Shown: positions 8,646 to 17,485 of the stretch, piece by piece | Layout of the letters: each line of letters opens with the position of its first letter | Position numbering within the stretch: the first letter of the stretch is position 1 | NCBI RefSeq assembly: GCF_003208655.1 | Contig: NZ_QKLU01000007.1 | Coordinates: 124,001 to 188,000 of the forward strand | Direction: 5' to 3' | Length of the DNA stretch: 64,000 nucleotides | Source of the DNA: Pedobacter nutrimenti | GTDB lineage: Bacteria > Bacteroidota > Bacteroidia > Sphingobacteriales > Sphingobacteriaceae | Notes under the pieces: model-generated | Told to the model about the DNA's origin: nothing | Seen by the model: only the letters and a program-made list of their open reading frames with translations | The model's database searches: none | Translations under genes and position numbers: made by a program

Positions 8646-8653
8646 TAGCTTTG
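8646..8653 (+). promoter_or_regulatory. Putative -7 box of the efflux operon
   Basis: TAGCTTTG is an exact TAnnTTTG match, just downstream of the phased repeats and 18 bases ahead of the ATG at 8672. No -33 TTTG is present; the repeat array occupies that region, as expected for an activator-dependent promoter. The box overlaps a TTG that would otherwise extend the next gene, which argues for the ATG start. Confidence 0.55.
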
Positions 8654-8671
8654 TTTATTAATTATAAAGTT

Positions 8672-9967
8672 ATGTACCTCAAAATTTTTAGGGCGCTTTT
8701 TTTATCCTGCATTTTAGGCCTTGTTTCCTTTAAAGGAGTTATGGCCCAGGAGGATCACCGGGACGCGCTCGAACTTAATCTTCAGCAGGCCGAGGAACTT
8801 TTTCTGAAAAAGAATTTAAGCTTGCTGGCCAGCCAGTACAATATTGACAATGCAAAGGCTGCTGTAATTACAGCGAAGCTGTTTGACAACCCCCAGTTCA
8901 GCATTGAAAACATCCTTTACAATCCGCAGACCAAGAAGTTTTTTGACATGAGTCATGACGGAGGGCAGTTTGGAGGGAGTATCGCGCAGTTGTTCCAGAC
9001 CGCCGGAAAAAGAAATAAAAATATCCAGCTGGCCAAATTAAATGTCCAGGAAGCGGAATACGGTTTTTTTGACCTGATGCGAACACTCCGTTATACCCTG
9101 CGCAGTGATTTCTACAAGATTTATTATCAGGAACAATCGGCAAAGGTTTATCAGCAGGAAATCAATTCTTTATCCAAAACCTTAACGGTTTTTCAGCAAC
9201 AATATCTTAAAGGAAATATCGCGCAAAAAGAGGTGTTAAGGATACAGTCTCAATTGTATTCCCTGCAGGCAGAGCTGAATGAACTCCGGGATGCCATTGA
9301 TGATGTGCAGAGCGAATTTAAATTGTTGATCCGGGCAGATCCGAAAATGGATGTCAGACCACAGTTTGAATTTAAACTGGATGGCAAAAGTGTGCTGACA
9401 GCAACTCCTTATGCTAAATTGCTAGAAGCCGCAAATACCAATCGTTATGACTTGAAATCGGCTCGTCTTGCCGTGGATTATAGCAATTTGAACCTTAGGT
9501 TGCAAAAGGCAATGGCCATTCCGGATGTAAACGTATCGCTGACCTATGACAAACAGGGCAGTTTTGTGCGCAATTATAATGGTCTGGGCATCAGTATCCC
9601 ACTTCCGCTGTTTAACCGGAACCAGGGGGCCATTAAACAGGCAAAAATTGCTATTGAAAGCAGTAAAACCGGCTTGCAGCAACAGCAGGATCAGATTGAA
9701 AGTGATCTGGACAATTCTTATCAGAGTGCTTTCAGACTGGAGAAACTGTACAATAGTTTTGACCCTAAATTTAAAGGTGATTTTACACACCTGATTGAAG
9801 AAGTTTCCAAAAACTACGAAAAAAGGAACATCAGCCTGCTGGAGTTTCTGGATTTCTACGATTCTTATAAAACCAATACACTGCAGCTTAATCAATTGCA
9901 GCTGAACAGGATCAACTCACTTGAACAGCTCAATTTTGTGACCGGCACCCCATTTTTTAATCAATAA
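8672..9967 (+). CDS. Outer-membrane factor of tripartite metal efflux (TolC/CzcC family)
   Basis: A 431-residue protein with a signal peptide ending near VMAQ. It has two long alpha-helical repeats of the TolC fold; the QQAEELFLKKNLSLLASQYN and KLLEAANTNRYDLKSARLAV stretches are equivalent helical segments. It would form the outer-membrane channel of the exporter encoded by the next two genes. I start at the ATG at 8672, because the upstream TTG (8651) lies in the -7 box. It is 12 bases ahead of the adaptor gene. The family is firm; metal specificity is inferred from the pump gene. Confidence 0.88.
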   Translation: MYLKIFRALFLSCILGLVSFKGVMAQEDHRDALELNLQQAEELFLKKNLSLLASQYNIDNAKAAVITAKLFDNPQFSIENILYNPQTKKFFDMSHDGGQFGGSIAQLFQTAGKRNKNIQLAKLNVQEAEYGFFDLMRTLRYTLRSDFYKIYYQEQSAKVYQQEINSLSKTLTVFQQQYLKGNIAQKEVLRIQSQLYSLQAELNELRDAIDDVQSEFKLLIRADPKMDVRPQFEFKLDGKSVLTATPYAKLLEAANTNRYDLKSARLAVDYSNLNLRLQKAMAIPDVNVSLTYDKQGSFVRNYNGLGISIPLPLFNRNQGAIKQAKIAIESSKTGLQQQQDQIESDLDNSYQSAFRLEKLYNSFDPKFKGDFTHLIEEVSKNYEKRNISLLEFLDFYDSYKTNTLQLNQLQLNRINSLEQLNFVTGTPFFNQ

Positions 9968-9979
9968 CAAACTACAGGT

Positions 9980-11083
9980 ATGTACAACAGATATAAAGGA
10001 TCAGTTCTGGCCATGGTGGCCTTTATGATCACAGCAGGCATGCTGCAGGGCTGCACCAGAAATGAAGCTGCAGAGAATGCCAAAGATGAAAAATTCAGGG
10101 TCACTGAAAAGCTTTTGAATGAGCTGGCTATTGATACGGTTAAAGAAAACAATGCGGTATCGGAAATTTCCTTAACCGGAATTGTTGCGCCGGATGAAAA
10201 TAAAATGGTTAAGATATTCCCTTTGGTGAGTGGTATCACCCAGGATGTGCATGTCCAACTGGGAGATGTGGTGGCTAAGGGCCAGACCCTGGCTTCTATG
10301 CGTAGTGTGGAAATTGCCGGCTTTACCAAAGACCTGATTGCTTCCCAGGCAGATCTGAGGAATACCAAAAGAATATTGCAGTCTACACAAGACATGTACC
10401 AAAGCGGACTGGCTTCAGGAAAAGACCTGGAACAAGCCAAATCCGATTACCAAAAAGCTGCTGCTGAAAGTAAAAGGGCAGGTTCAGTGATGTCTATCAA
10501 TAAGAGCAACGGCCGTGGTTATGAGATCAAAGCACCAATTGGCGGTTATGTGGTGGAAAAAAACCTTACAGACAATATGCAGGTGCGGGCCGACAATAGT
10601 CAGAACCTGTTTACCATTGCAGATTTATCCACAGTTTTTGTTCTGGTGAACATATACGAGTCCGACATCTCTAAAGTACAGACTGGCTATCCTGTAAAAA
10701 TTACCACCCTTTCTTATCCGGATAAAGTGTTTACCGGTAAAATAGATAAGGTTTACAGCATGATTGACCCGGAGAATAAGGTCATGCGTGCCAGGGTTAA
10801 AATTGATAATCCGGGTCATTTACTAAAACCCCAGATGTTTGCCAAAGTGATGATCAGTGCAAGTTCAGGAGAGGATATGCCAGCCATCAATACCAGGGCG
10901 TTGGTATTTGACAATGACAAGAACTATGTCCTGATCAGAGATGGAAAGGCCCACGTGCGAATTCAGCCAGTTACTGTGGCCAAAAGAATAGAAGATACGG
11001 CTTACATCAGCAGCGGGGTAAAACCTGGTGACCAGTTGATTGCTTCCCGTCAGCTTTTTCTTTATGAATCCTTAAAAAACTAA
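9980..11083 (+). CDS. Periplasmic adaptor of tripartite metal efflux (CzcB/CusB family lipoprotein)
   Basis: A 367-residue membrane-fusion protein with a lipobox (MLQGC, Cys about residue 25), so it should be anchored to a membrane by lipid. A barrel-sandwich (lipoyl-like) half begins near VVAKGQTLASM. A helical hairpin follows (about 110-165), then the second lipoyl half (YEIKAPIGGYVVEKNLTDN) and a beta-barrel domain (about 215-290). It joins the TolC-like channel to the RND pump. It lacks the Met-rich or His-rich N-terminal metal site of some CusB/CzcB proteins. It sits between channel and pump genes, with 12- and 27-base gaps. Confidence 0.88.
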   Translation: MYNRYKGSVLAMVAFMITAGMLQGCTRNEAAENAKDEKFRVTEKLLNELAIDTVKENNAVSEISLTGIVAPDENKMVKIFPLVSGITQDVHVQLGDVVAKGQTLASMRSVEIAGFTKDLIASQADLRNTKRILQSTQDMYQSGLASGKDLEQAKSDYQKAAAESKRAGSVMSINKSNGRGYEIKAPIGGYVVEKNLTDNMQVRADNSQNLFTIADLSTVFVLVNIYESDISKVQTGYPVKITTLSYPDKVFTGKIDKVYSMIDPENKVMRARVKIDNPGHLLKPQMFAKVMISASSGEDMPAINTRALVFDNDKNYVLIRDGKAHVRIQPVTVAKRIEDTAYISSGVKPGDQLIASRQLFLYESLKN

Positions 11084-11110
11084 AGATCAATCCATTTAAA
11101 ATATATTACG

Positions 11111-14100
11111 ATGAACAAAGTAATTAAAAATATACTGGATTTTTCGCTCAGGAATAAGTTCTTTATATTCTTCATGACCTTTCTGCTGCTGGTAGGAGGA
11201 TACATTAGTTTTAAAAAAATTAGTATTGATGCTTTTCCGGACGTCACCAATACTTCTGTTACCATCATCACACAATGGCCGGGGAGGAGTGCGGAAGAGG
11301 TAGAAAAATTCGTTACCAGGCCTCTGGAAATTGCCATGAACCCAACGGAAAAGAAATCCTCTATCCGCTCTTCCTCTTTATTTGGCTTGTCTGTGGTGAA
11401 AGTTACCTTTGATGACGATGTGGACAATGCATTTGCCAGGATGCAAATCAATAACCATATTGCTGATGCAGATCTTCCGGATGGGGTGAAACCAGGGATT
11501 CAACCTCCATACGGACCGACGGGTGAGATTTTTCGTTTCACATTAAGCAGTAATAAAAAGTCTGTCCGTGAACTCAAAACCTTAGAGGAATGGGTTGTGG
11601 AAAGAGAAATCCGTTCGGTGCCGGGTGTGGCCGACGTCAATAGTTTTGGAGGCCAAACCAAAGCTTATCAGATTACAATTGACCCTCAGAAAGCTGTTCA
11701 GTATGGAGTGACGCCCCTGGAAATGTTTGAGGCTGTATCCAAAAGTAACATCAATGTTGGCGGGGATGTGATCCAGCAAAGCGGACAAGCCTACGTGGTA
11801 AGGGGAATAGGTTTGTTAAACAATATTGATGAAATCAAAAACATCATTGTGGATAACATTAAAGGCACTCCGGTATATGTTAAAAACGTAGCAGAGGTGA
11901 CAGAATCTAACTTGCCGGCCCTGGGTCAGGTGGGCAGGGACATGGACCCGGATGTAGTGGAAGGTATTGTGGTGATGCGCAAAGGAGAGAACCCGAGTGA
12001 AGTGATTAAAAACCTGAAAGTAAAAATTGAAGAGCTCAACAGCAGCATTCTCCCTGACGGGGTAAAAATCAATACCTTTTACGACAGGGAAGACCTGGTT
12101 AATTTTGCGACGCACACGGTGATGCACAACATGATGGAAGGGATCATTTTTGTAACCCTGATTGTGTTTTTGTTTATGGCTGACTGGCGGACAACAGTTA
12201 TTGTAGCTGTAGTGATCCCTTTGGCCCTGCTCTTTGCCTTTATTTGTTTGAAACTGAAAGGAATGTCCGCAAACTTACTCTCGATGGGGGCGATTGACTT
12301 TGGGATCATTATAGACGGTGCGGTAGTGATGATGGAGGGTATTTTTGTGGTGCTTGACCATCGGGCGAAAAAGGTTGGCATGGAGCGTTTCAATAAGCTG
12401 AGCAAGCTGGGTATGATCAAAGAGGCCTGTATGGTTAATGGAAAAGGGATCTTTTTCGCGAAACTGATTATTATAACGGGCTTGCTGCCCATCTTCAGCT
12501 TTGAAAAGGTAGAAGGTAAAATGTTTTCTCCTCTGGCCTGGACTTTAGGTTTTGCCCTTTTGGGCGCTTTGATCCTGACCTTTACCCTGGTACCGGTAAT
12601 GGCAAGTGTTCTGCTCAAAAAGAATGTGAGGGAAAAACACAATTTCTTTGTGGCCTGGCTGACCCGTAATGCCATGCGCATTTTTGGTTTGTGTTTTAAA
12701 AGAAGAAAAGTCGCTTTTCCCATTGCTATAGCGGTTTTAGTTATTGGTTTGTTCTGCTTCAGGTTTCTTGGAACAGAATTTTTACCCCAGTTAAATGAAG
12801 GCTCTATTTATGTCCGGGCAACTGGCCCTCTGAGCACCTCGCTGGATGAATCGGTAAAACTGGCCAATGACATGCGAAAAATATTCCTGGGTTTTGAAGA
12901 AGTTAAACAAGTGATTTCCCAAACAGGAAGACCGGATGACGGAACAGATGCGACAGGCTTTTACAATATAGAATTTCATGTGGACCTGTATCCACAGGAT
13001 CAGTGGAAAAGAAAAGAAACAAAGGCTTATCTGATCCAGAGAATGCAGCAAAGGCTGAAGTACTTTCCGGGAATAGACCTGAATTTCTCCCAACCGATTT
13101 CGGACAATGTGGAAGAAGCGGTATCGGGGGTGAAAGGTTCCATTGTACTGAAACTTTTTGGGGACGATCTGAAATATATTGAAGGTGAAGAGGAAAAGAT
13201 TTTCAAGATCATGAAGGATGTAAGGGGTATAGAGGATCTTGGGATCATGAGAAACCTGGGACAGCCCGAACTTCAGATTAACCTGAACCAGGAAAAGATG
13301 GCCCTTTATGGAGTGACCACGGCCGATGCCAATGCGGTTATTGAAACCGCGATAGGAGGTAAGGCGGCAACACAGATTTACGAAGGGGAACGCAAGTTTG
13401 ACCTTAGGATCCGTTACCCGGAAAGCTTTAGAAATGATGCCGCGTCTATCGGAGACCTGAGGGTACCTACTTTGTCGGGCAATAAGGTTCCGCTAAGAGA
13501 AATTGCTGACATCAGCCGGAAAATAGGGCCAAGTATGATTTATCGTGATAAGCATAAACGTTATGGGGCAATTAAGTTTTCTGTAAGGGGTAGGGATATG
13601 GGAAGTACCATTAAAGAAGCCCAGGATAAAGTGAATGCGGCGATTAAACTGCCTAAAGGTTATAAAATGGAGTGGGCTGGAGATTTCGAGAACCAGGAGC
13701 GGGCAACGGCAAGGCTTGCCCAGGTGGTTCCGATCAGTATCCTGATTATTTTCTTTATTCTGTTTATTCTTTTCGGGACCATAAAGGATTCTTTACTGGT
13801 GCTGAACAATGTACCCTTTGCGATTATCGGCGGAATATTTGCCCTGATGATTACGGGAATCAATTTTAGTATTTCTTCGGGTATTGGTTTTATTGCGTTG
13901 TTTGGGATCTGCGTGCAAAACGGGGTCATCCTGATCACCAAATTCAAATCGAATATGAACGAAATGAAACTGCACCATCCTGAATGGACTTTTATGGATG
14001 CCTTGCGTATGGGCGTGGAAAGCCGGATCCGTCCGGTGATTATGACAGCCATGATGGCGGCAATTGGTCTACTTCCTGCGGCCATGTCTACAGGTATTGG

Positions 14101-14239
14101 TTCGGAGACCTCCAAACCACTGGCAACAGTTGTTATTGGAGGATTAATTTCAGATACCATATTTAACCTTTTTATTTTTCCGATTGTTTTTTACTGGGCA
14201 TACAGGAAAAGCATGCTTAAGGCAAAAGTTGCTGAATAA
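11111..14239 (+). CDS. Heavy-metal RND efflux pump, CzcA type
   Basis: A 1042-residue inner-membrane proton/metal antiporter with 12 membrane helices and two large periplasmic loops. In helix 4 it reads DFGIIIDGAVVMME with Asp396, Asp402 and Glu409, aligning with the essential Asp402, Asp408 and Glu415 of Cupriavidus CzcA. This signature is typical of the Zn/Co/Cd (or Ni) branch. The Cu/Ag CusA branch has a different helix-4 motif and periplasmic methionines. I therefore predict divalent-cation export, not copper. A strong terminator follows at 14265-14294, closing the operon. Confidence 0.9.
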   Translation: MNKVIKNILDFSLRNKFFIFFMTFLLLVGGYISFKKISIDAFPDVTNTSVTIITQWPGRSAEEVEKFVTRPLEIAMNPTEKKSSIRSSSLFGLSVVKVTFDDDVDNAFARMQINNHIADADLPDGVKPGIQPPYGPTGEIFRFTLSSNKKSVRELKTLEEWVVEREIRSVPGVADVNSFGGQTKAYQITIDPQKAVQYGVTPLEMFEAVSKSNINVGGDVIQQSGQAYVVRGIGLLNNIDEIKNIIVDNIKGTPVYVKNVAEVTESNLPALGQVGRDMDPDVVEGIVVMRKGENPSEVIKNLKVKIEELNSSILPDGVKINTFYDREDLVNFATHTVMHNMMEGIIFVTLIVFLFMADWRTTVIVAVVIPLALLFAFICLKLKGMSANLLSMGAIDFGIIIDGAVVMMEGIFVVLDHRAKKVGMERFNKLSKLGMIKEACMVNGKGIFFAKLIIITGLLPIFSFEKVEGKMFSPLAWTLGFALLGALILTFTLVPVMASVLLKKNVREKHNFFVAWLTRNAMRIFGLCFKRRKVAFPIAIAVLVIGLFCFRFLGTEFLPQLNEGSIYVRATGPLSTSLDESVKLANDMRKIFLGFEEVKQVISQTGRPDDGTDATGFYNIEFHVDLYPQDQWKRKETKAYLIQRMQQRLKYFPGIDLNFSQPISDNVEEAVSGVKGSIVLKLFGDDLKYIEGEEEKIFKIMKDVRGIEDLGIMRNLGQPELQINLNQEKMALYGVTTADANAVIETAIGGKAATQIYEGERKFDLRIRYPESFRNDAASIGDLRVPTLSGNKVPLREIADISRKIGPSMIYRDKHKRYGAIKFSVRGRDMGSTIKEAQDKVNAAIKLPKGYKMEWAGDFENQERATARLAQVVPISILIIFFILFILFGTIKDSLLVLNNVPFAIIGGIFALMITGINFSISSGIGFIALFGICVQNGVILITKFKSNMNEMKLHHPEWTFMDALRMGVESRIRPVIMTAMMAAIGLLPAAMSTGIGSETSKPLATVVIGGLISDTIFNLFIFPIVFYWAYRKSMLKAKVAE

Positions 14240-14264
14240 TTTTTTTGGTTCCGGTTTATTTTTG

Positions 14265-14294
14265 ATCCTGTGCCCTGGTGGCACAGGATTTTTT
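14265..14294 (+). terminator. Rho-independent terminator of the efflux operon
   Basis: A 10-base perfect stem (ATCCTGTGCC / GGCACAGGAT) with a 5-base loop is followed by a run of six T. It lies 26 bases after the pump stop codon. Confidence 0.85.
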
Positions 14295-14408
14295 ATGCAG
14301 TTGCTTTTATAAAAGCGGCTGAAATCTTATTAACTTCGCCCTAACTATAACTTATTGATCAGTCAAAAAGCCGCATGGCTGCATGACAAAAAAAACAAAT
14401 TTATAAAT

Positions 14409-16604
14409 ATGAAGAAAGTGGTTTATCTGTTGCTGCTGGCGATGACTTTGTCGTTTGCAGGTTCAGTAAAGGCAGATGAAGGGATGTGGATCCCTATGCT
14501 CATTGGTAAAAACTATGAGCAAATGAAAAAACAGGGTTTTAAACTCACTGCACAAGATCTTTACAATGCAAATGGTTCCAGTTTAAAGGATGCAATTGTT
14601 CATTTTGGTGGATTTTGTACGGGAGAAATTGTATCTGATAAAGGTTTGATTTTTACCAACCATCATTGTGGTTATGATGCGATTGCTTCTAACTCAACAG
14701 CTCAGAACAATATTCTGGACAATGGTTTTTATGCAAAAAACTACGGTGAAGAAAAACCAATCAGTGGTTTGTTTGTGCGTTTTCTTCAAAGAATGGAAGA
14801 TGTTACGGCCAAGGTAAATGAAGCCACTAAAGGTTTTAGCGGTGCAGAAAAAACAGCTAAAATGAATGAGGCCTTTGCTGCAATTTCCAAAGCTGCGGTA
14901 ACTGGTCCTACAATTGAAGCCAATGTAAAAGATTTTTATAAATCCAATCAGTTTATTTTATTTGTTTACGAGCGCTTCGATGACATTCGTCTGGTAGGGG
15001 CACCCCCTCAGAATATTGGTAAATTTGGTGGCGATACAGATAACTGGGAATGGCCTCGTCAAACCGGGGATTTCTCTGTATTCAGGGTATATGCCGGTAA
15101 AGGAAATCAGCCAGCCAAATATGATGTATCCAATACCCCTTATGCGCCAAAAAAATTCCTGCCTGTGTCCATTAAGGGCGTGAAAAATGGAGATTTCTCT
15201 ATCGTATATGGTTATCCGGGCCGTACCGACAGGTACCTGACTTCTTATGGTGTGGATCTGGCAACTGAAAAAGTAAACCCTACCATTGTAAAACTTCGTG
15301 ACATCCGTTTGAAAGCATGGAAACAGGAGATGGATAAAAGTGTGGAAACGCGTTTAAAATTGTCTTCTGAATACGCAAACATAGCCAACTACTGGAAGTA
15401 CTACATCGGACAGACCGAACAATTAAAAAAACTAAAGGTATCTGATTCCAAAAGAGTGGAGGAAAAAGCTTTTACAGCATGGGCTGCCCAGAAAACGGAG
15501 TTTGCTGGTTTAATGGAACAATACGACCAGATCTATAAAACAATGGAGCCTATTGCAGTGCAGAGGGCTTATATCAATGAAGGCTTTTTAGCATCTGGAT
15601 TTGTGCGCAATACACAGACTACAGGCAATGCTTTAATTAATTTACAGCAAAAAAAGGACGATGCGGCTTATGTGCAGCAGGTTCAGGCCAGATTAGCCAA
15701 AAGCCTGGATACCTATGCTTCCACCTATAATGAAAATGCAGATAAAAAGATTTTTGCAAGCATCCTCTCTGCCTTTTACCAGGACGTTCCTGTTAAATCC
15801 CAGCCGAAGTTTTATGCAGAGATTGCAGAAAAATACTGGACAGGAAATCCGGAAACAACCTTTGCTAAATTTGCAGATTACCTGTGGGAAAACAGTAATT
15901 TTATCAGGCCTGAAAAACTGAAGGCATTTATAGCTTCTAATCCATCGGCCGATGCAGTGAAAAATGATCCGGCTTATAAATATGCCTTAAACCTGGTTCC
16001 TGCAGAATATATTAAAAATAATTTTGGTTCTGTGGTTGCTGACTTTGAAAGTAAAAAAGCAGAACTGGATCATTTATACCTGAAAGGTATCCTGGAGAAA
16101 AACGCAGGTAAACTGATGTATCCCGATGCCAATTCTACCATGCGCTTATCTTATGGAAATGTTCAGGATTACTCCCCTAAGGATGGTATAACCTATAATA
16201 CCACGACAACAATTGAAGGTATAATGCAAAAATATATTCCCGGAGACGGGGAGTTTGACCTTCCATTGAACCTGATAGAGAACTACAAGAAAAAGAATTA
16301 TGGTCAGTACGGAAACAATGGGACTTTAACCGTAGGTTTTATTACCAATAACGACATTACTGGTGGTAATTCAGGTTCCCCAGTGATCAATGGAAACGGA
16401 GAGCTGATCGGTTTGGCATTTGATGGCAATTGGGAAGCGATGAGCGGAGATATTGCTTTTGATAAAAAATTCAAAAGAACAATCTGCGTGGATGTTCGTT
16501 ATGTGCTTTGGTGTATTGATGTATTGGGCGGTGCCAAAAATATCATTAACGAGCTGGAGCTCAGAAAAGATGTACCTGCTGCTAAAACAGCCAAAAAGAA
16601 ATAA
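14409..16604 (+). CDS. S46-family dipeptidyl peptidase, DPP7 type
   Basis: A 731-residue secreted serine exopeptidase that removes dipeptides from the N-terminus of peptides in the periplasm or outside. The signal peptide ends near VKADEG. The catalytic triad is visible as His86 (TNHHCGY), Asp221 (RQTGDFSVF) and Ser655 (GGNSGSP). Eighteen residues after the Ser, at position 673, is Gly (FDGNW). In Porphyromonas DPP11 this position is Arg and selects acidic P1 residues, while DPP7 has Gly and prefers hydrophobic residues; this protein therefore looks like DPP7. The longer frame to a TTG at 14355 would spoil the signal peptide. Single-gene transcript ending at the terminator at 16629. Confidence 0.9.
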   Translation: MKKVVYLLLLAMTLSFAGSVKADEGMWIPMLIGKNYEQMKKQGFKLTAQDLYNANGSSLKDAIVHFGGFCTGEIVSDKGLIFTNHHCGYDAIASNSTAQNNILDNGFYAKNYGEEKPISGLFVRFLQRMEDVTAKVNEATKGFSGAEKTAKMNEAFAAISKAAVTGPTIEANVKDFYKSNQFILFVYERFDDIRLVGAPPQNIGKFGGDTDNWEWPRQTGDFSVFRVYAGKGNQPAKYDVSNTPYAPKKFLPVSIKGVKNGDFSIVYGYPGRTDRYLTSYGVDLATEKVNPTIVKLRDIRLKAWKQEMDKSVETRLKLSSEYANIANYWKYYIGQTEQLKKLKVSDSKRVEEKAFTAWAAQKTEFAGLMEQYDQIYKTMEPIAVQRAYINEGFLASGFVRNTQTTGNALINLQQKKDDAAYVQQVQARLAKSLDTYASTYNENADKKIFASILSAFYQDVPVKSQPKFYAEIAEKYWTGNPETTFAKFADYLWENSNFIRPEKLKAFIASNPSADAVKNDPAYKYALNLVPAEYIKNNFGSVVADFESKKAELDHLYLKGILEKNAGKLMYPDANSTMRLSYGNVQDYSPKDGITYNTTTTIEGIMQKYIPGDGEFDLPLNLIENYKKKNYGQYGNNGTLTVGFITNNDITGGNSGSPVINGNGELIGLAFDGNWEAMSGDIAFDKKFKRTICVDVRYVLWCIDVLGGAKNIINELELRKDVPAAKTAKKK

Positions 16605-16628
16605 AGACAAATACCATATAAAAAAAAA

Positions 16629-16656
16629 AGGCGGTTCATTAGAACCGCCTTTTTTT
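16629..16656. terminator. Bidirectional terminator between the S46 peptidase and methyltransferase genes
   Basis: The stem AGGCGGTTC / GAACCGCCT with loop ATTA is flanked by a run of A on the left and T on the right. It can therefore end transcription from both sides. It overlaps the last codon of the minus-strand methyltransferase gene. Confidence 0.85.
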
Positions 16657-17479
16657 ATTTCTTTCCTGAAATCATCATATGAGGGCTCAGGGATAAAATG
16701 GAAGGATCACTTTCTGTTAGTCTGAGCAGGTCCATTAGCGCTTCCTTTTTGGCCGGGTTGGACCTGGTTTCAAAATATTTGCTGTCCAGCCAGATCATAC
16801 CTTCCACAGCAAGCAATTGCAGGTCTTTCAAACCGGAACTTTCAAACTCTGCTTTAAGCTGGTCCGGCCTATGGAAAAAAGCTTCCGGAAGCAGGCCTGG
16901 CCAATTGGCGGGGGGATGGTGGATCCCTGTGCTGAGTTCTTGTTTACACATTTGATAAAAGCTGTTTTCATGGAGCATGCCGTTGAGCAATCCCGCTATG
17001 GTTGAGGCGGTATAATTGATTGCAAAACCCAAAAGAATCCCGCCAGGTTTTAAAACCCGGAGCGCTTCTTTTATGGAAAGAATCCTGTCTTGCTCTGCCT
17101 GTAAATGATACAAAGGGCCATGTAAAATCACCAGGTCCATCGACTGATCTTCCATATCCAGTTTCCTGGATTCTCCCAAAACCGGGAAAAAAGGCTTCTT
17201 TAATTTAGATGCCCTGACTTTTGCCTGTTTAATGTGCTTGGCAACCGGATCAACCAGATGAACCAGATGCCCCATTTTTGCCAGCCACTCTGCATAAATG
17301 CCCGGGCCTCCGCCAACATCGGCAATGAGGTCTTTTTTATCTTTACTCAGATAGCGGGAAATCAGTTCTGTATTTCTTTCATATTCCAGAGGACCCAGCC
17401 CCAAACTAAGCCTGTTTTCTTCAGAAGTCTTGGAATAGAACTCATTAATGTCATTGCTGATTAAGCCTGTTGCAGCCAT
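16655..17479 (-). CDS. Class I SAM-dependent methyltransferase
   Basis: A 274-residue cytoplasmic enzyme. SAM motif I is ADVGGGPGIYAEWLA near residue 55. Motif II (HLVHLVDP) and the post-motif region (MDLVILHGPLYHL, LRVLKPGGILLG) are in the expected order. The substrate is unknown; UbiE/small-molecule type is a guess. It begins 6 bases after the MlaD-like gene and is probably the last gene of the mlaEFD transcript. That hints at a lipid- or envelope-related substrate, but this is only context. It ends at the bidirectional terminator. Confidence 0.85.
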   Translation of the reverse strand: MAATGLISNDINEFYSKTSEENRLSLGLGPLEYERNTELISRYLSKDKKDLIADVGGGPGIYAEWLAKMGHLVHLVDPVAKHIKQAKVRASKLKKPFFPVLGESRKLDMEDQSMDLVILHGPLYHLQAEQDRILSIKEALRVLKPGGILLGFAINYTASTIAGLLNGMLHENSFYQMCKQELSTGIHHPPANWPGLLPEAFFHRPDQLKAEFESSGLKDLQLLAVEGMIWLDSKYFETRSNPAKKEALMDLLRLTESDPSILSLSPHMMISGKK

Positions 17480-17485
17480 TTTTTT

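Noticed and set aside
8651..8671. TTG start for the TolC-like gene
   Set aside because: The TTG overlaps an exact -7 box and the extension does not improve the signal peptide; the ATG at 8672 is better.
9961..10440. A 159-codon minus-strand frame opposite the adaptor gene
   Set aside because: Fully antisense to the CzcB-like gene, whose domain structure is clear; no start context or family match.
12079..12723. A 214-codon open frame on the minus strand inside the RND pump gene
   Set aside because: It lies wholly antisense to a strongly conserved czcA-type gene, is rich in Ile/Lys/Ser runs, and shows no domain. It is a shadow of the coding strand's codon bias.
13660..14160. A 166-codon minus-strand frame in the same pump gene
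   Set aside because: Same reason: antisense to conserved transmembrane segments, with no recognisable protein features.
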